This document shows, one piece after another, positions 61,240 through 64,000 of a DNA stretch of 64,000 nucleotides. Numbering within the stretch: the stretch's first letter is position 1; every line of letters starts with the position of its first letter. The stretch is from Hoplostethus atlanticus (lineage: Eukaryota; Chordata; Actinopteri; Trachichthyiformes; Trachichthyidae): assembly GCA_034670405.1 (NCBI GenBank), contig JAXDDX010000189.1, positions 566,501 to 630,500 of the forward strand. The letters run 5' to 3'. Both the position numbers and the translations under genes were made by a program. Below the pieces are notes generated by a model. That model saw nothing but the letters and a program-made list of their open reading frames with translations, was not told the origin of the DNA and did not search any database.

Positions 61240-62335
61240 CCATCAGCTATCTGAAAGATTACAGGCCTGTTGCTCACCCCTGATTGAGGGACTGGTATGC
61301 AACCATCTGTCTAGTATTGAGCTAGACTCATAACAATTTGCGTATAAAGCGAATAGGGGTGTAGGACGCTTTGTCCCTGTGCCTTCATTCTATTCTTCAA
61401 CACCTAGCCCATTCTACACATGCTCAGGCTTCTTTTTTATCAATTACAGTTCTGCTTTTATACTATCATGCCTTTAAAGTTATTTTAGAAGGTCCAGGAG
61501 GTGGGTGTTAATCTGTCTCTGGGTCATCGGATCTTAGACTTAGCCAGCAATAGGAAGCAGGTAGTCAGAGCAAGTATTATGGTTTCTAAGCCTTTGACTT
61601 TGAACATTTGTGCCCCCCAAGGAGGTGTGCTGCCACCACTCTGCTACTCTGTGTCTCATTCTGACTGAATTTTTTTTTATTCACAGATGACACAACATTG
61701 TAGGCATGATCAAGTATGAAATAGCTTAACAAGGTCAATGAACTGGGAAAGGTGGTGCAGTAAAAAACAATCTAGATACTGGAAAAACTAAGGAGGTGGT
61801 GGTGGATCCTCTACCACTGTTCATCAAGGGCCAAGAAGTGGAGAGGGTAGACTGTTTCAAGTTTCTGGGCATCACCATCTGCCACACACTGAAGTGAGAA
61901 TTTAACACCAGTGTCATAATTAACAAATTGCACCAGAGACTTCACTTCCTACGGCAGCTGCAAAAGTTTGGAGTTAGCAGAGAAACTATGACACACTTTT
62001 ACAATTGCAATTGAGAGTGTGCTCACTTTCTCAATGACAGTATGGTTCAGAACACAACTGCTCAGGCAAAGAGAAAAGTGGAGAGAGTGGCACGCACAGC
62101 GTCCAAGATCATAGGCAGCAATCTTCCTTCTGTCTCTTCCATCTATGACACCCGCATCCAAAGGAAAGCTAGGAGGGTGTCCACAGACCCCTCCCAACCT
62201 GCAAGCTCTTGCTTTAAGCTCCTTCCACCAGGAAAGAGGTACCAGAACAACAGCTTGGCTCAGGAAGAGCACCTACCCCGAGGCCGTTAGACACTTGAAT
62301 TTGACATTGCACTATAATGCTCCAGCACTTGAGAG
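61240..62335 (+). pseudogene. Highly decayed LINE (CR1/L2/Rex1-like) reverse-transcriptase remnant
   Basis: Fragments appear in order over shifting frames. LKDYRPVA lies near 61256, FINYSSAF near 61437, TDDTTL near 61688 and KEVVVDPLPLFIKGQEVERV near 61790. FLGITI and RLHFLRQLQKFGVSRET run to about 61990, followed by KVERVARTASKIIGSNLPSV and CFKLLPPGKRYQNNS ending near 62290. This is the same module order as the copy at 57607-58802 but on the opposite strand and much more mutated. Confidence 0.85.
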
Positions 62336-63887
62336 ATGCAATTATTTTGACTCTAACCTTATGTTATAATGGGCACAAGGTGTGCAGTAAGGACTTTGAA
62401 TGGCCTTTAATAGTCTCAAACTCTTTCCACAAAGTCTAATGCCATTTTTTAAAAGATCTTACATGCACTACAAAAATTTGGGACAGTGGGTTTTGCAGTT
62501 AATAGCGAACAATCTTGATTTGTATGGCTTCACCTACAAATCACTATTCAGTGGGCAAAATAATGAGATTTTACATCTGATGATGTATGACCATGACAGG
62601 CACAAAGAGGCTTTATATTTTGACCAGCGCTATAGGGCAGCTTTCCACTCATCGCACATAGTTAGTTAACAGCATGGCTTTCTGATTTTGTCATTTTTGT
62701 GATATAGTGTGTGCTCTTCCCTGCACAAACCCTTGGTGGATTTAAGTCTTAGTGTGATTTAGTCTCTGGGGCAGTTGGCTGCCAGTTCTATGTATAGATG
62801 TAGCTGTTGTAGAAGTCTCACTATTTACTGCATAGCTGCTGAACTACTGCTGCACTTTTGCTCCATCCCCGAAAGGAATTGAATGTAGATGTTTATTGAG
62901 AAAAAAGTTTTGCTCCATCTTCAGCAAATGGTGCAGTAACTGCTTGGTTGTGAGATATCAGGGTTTTGTTATCAATATACTAATTTGGCTCTAGGAATAA
63001 TCATCCAACTGCATCACCACCTAATAAAGGATAGCTGAAGGATAAATGCATGAAAGGGAACTTATTCACTCCAATATCCTATGCATGGAGAAAGATATAC
63101 AATAAGGGTATCTCCTTACAAGCCACAATACAGTGTCTCTGAAATTAAAATTCCACCTACATTGTGTCTGCTTCAATGTAATATGATCATATTTGCGCTT
63201 TTGTTGTACATTATATTGCTCTCATATTGGAGTTAGCATATTTAAGATGCTAACTTAAAGTCCTAATGCTATCGTAGTCCTAATTTAAGTGCTAGTTCCT
63301 GTCAGTTCACTCTCAGATGAAGAGAGATCCCAAACTCAAACAGAGCAGATCTCAGAGAGATTTTGCAGAGTGTGTGATGAGTGGCTGCATGTGATGTTAC
63401 AAACAATGAATTATCCACATTCTGATCAAAAACAAAATGTTTTTTGGTTCACTGTTTCATTTAGAGTTCAATTGTGCATCAATACAAAAGAAGTAAAAGA
63501 GTGTGCACCCATCCAAATGCTGGCTAATCTGGCATGTCAAAGTGAAAAAAAACTGCACACTTTTCATTCGGTTGAGTGACATTTATTGAAACTAGCAACG
63601 TTTCAGCCTAGAGCTTTCATGGCCTTTCTTCTCATACCCCAAAGAAGTATGTGCACAGAAAAGTGGGTGGTTTCAAGAAATCTCAGGGAGTTGAAGAGAG
63701 AAGAGCACAGATTTCATTCTACGTTTTACTCTTCGTGGGCTGCTTTTTTCCTCCTTTTCAGTTCTCCAAAATGTAGCAAGTAGCACAACCCTTGCAGACA
63801 GAATCTCTAAGGTTGTTGTCAATGTTTAAAGGTCTCCATTCATTTAAAATATAATTACTGTTGCCCTTTGCTTTTTTTTCTCCCCAG

Positions 63888-64000
63888 GTGGAATCTGTAT
63901 AGCCCAGTCACTGAAGATTCCCCATGACCACAAACCCTCCGACTTTGACAAAATCATCCGTCTGCTTCTGGACACACGCTATGCCAGGGCAGTCATCCTC
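63888..64000 (+). CDS. grm7: Metabotropic glutamate receptor 7-type, exon 3 (partial, cut by window end)
   Basis: After the acceptor TTTTTTTTCTCCCCAG the first two bases complete a Gly codon. Then 37 codons run without a stop to the window edge, from [11 protein letters not shown] through [13 protein letters not shown] to ARAVIL. This is the lobe-2 segment that follows the previous exon in all group III mGluRs (GG-x-CIAQS-x-x-IP, then a K/R-II-LL-T pattern and RAV). Compared with my memory of mammalian GRM7 it is two residues shorter in the loop after CIAQS-xx-IP. At that loop it resembles GRM4 and GRM8 in length. The exon should continue with a Phe-Ala-Asn motif beyond the window. Confidence 0.88.

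Overview
The window is vertebrate nuclear DNA, almost certainly from a ray-finned (teleost) fish. It has long introns, many (CA)n, (GA)n and (GATA)n microsatellites, tRNA-derived SINEs of the types common in teleosts, Tc1-like transposon carcasses and CR1/L2/Rex1-type LINE fragments. There is no bacterial-style gene organisation, no rRNA, no CRISPR array and no intact RNA gene. Most open reading frames are readings through simple repeats or chance openings in intron DNA.

Only one host gene is supported: a group III metabotropic glutamate receptor, best matched to grm7, on the + strand. Its exon 2 (by vertebrate numbering) is at 15878-16094, and the first 113 bases of exon 3 are at 63888-64000. 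Both encode ligand-binding (Venus flytrap) domain. They join in phase across a 47.8-kb intron whose donor is GC rather than GT, giving a GC-AG intron. The rest of the window is the 3' part of intron 1 (1-15877) and all of intron 2 (16095-63887).

The architecture is asymmetric. The first ~20 kb carries most of the large simple repeats, including (TG)31, (TG)30, a 150-bp GACA/GATA/GATG tract, TCTCC, GA and CT tracts. It also holds a few MITEs and SINEs. From about 21 kb on, dispersed elements dominate. These include a nested SINE-in-SINE (24.6-25.2 kb), PIF/Harbinger-like ends and Myb/SANT-like coding remnants (36.4 and 41.1 kb), and a hAT-type MITE with a perfect 8-bp target-site duplication (39.5 kb). 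There are two decayed Tc1-like transposons (43.1-44.2 and 53.5-54.5 kb), an L1-type ORF1 remnant (49.3-50.0 kb) and three reverse-transcriptase LINE remnants (51.5-52.3, 57.6-58.8 and 61.2-62.3 kb). A ~570-bp unidentified segment between 14-bp direct repeats lies at 58.9-59.5 kb. All transposase and reverse-transcriptase copies are broken.

Nothing here supports a new multi-gene system. The observations most worth checking are the GC-AG splice site, the unclassified repeats (932/31211, 58873-59467, 37710-38146, 38325-38547), an unidentified coding-like remnant at 24355-24583, and the CT/CA tract just upstream of the receptor exon.
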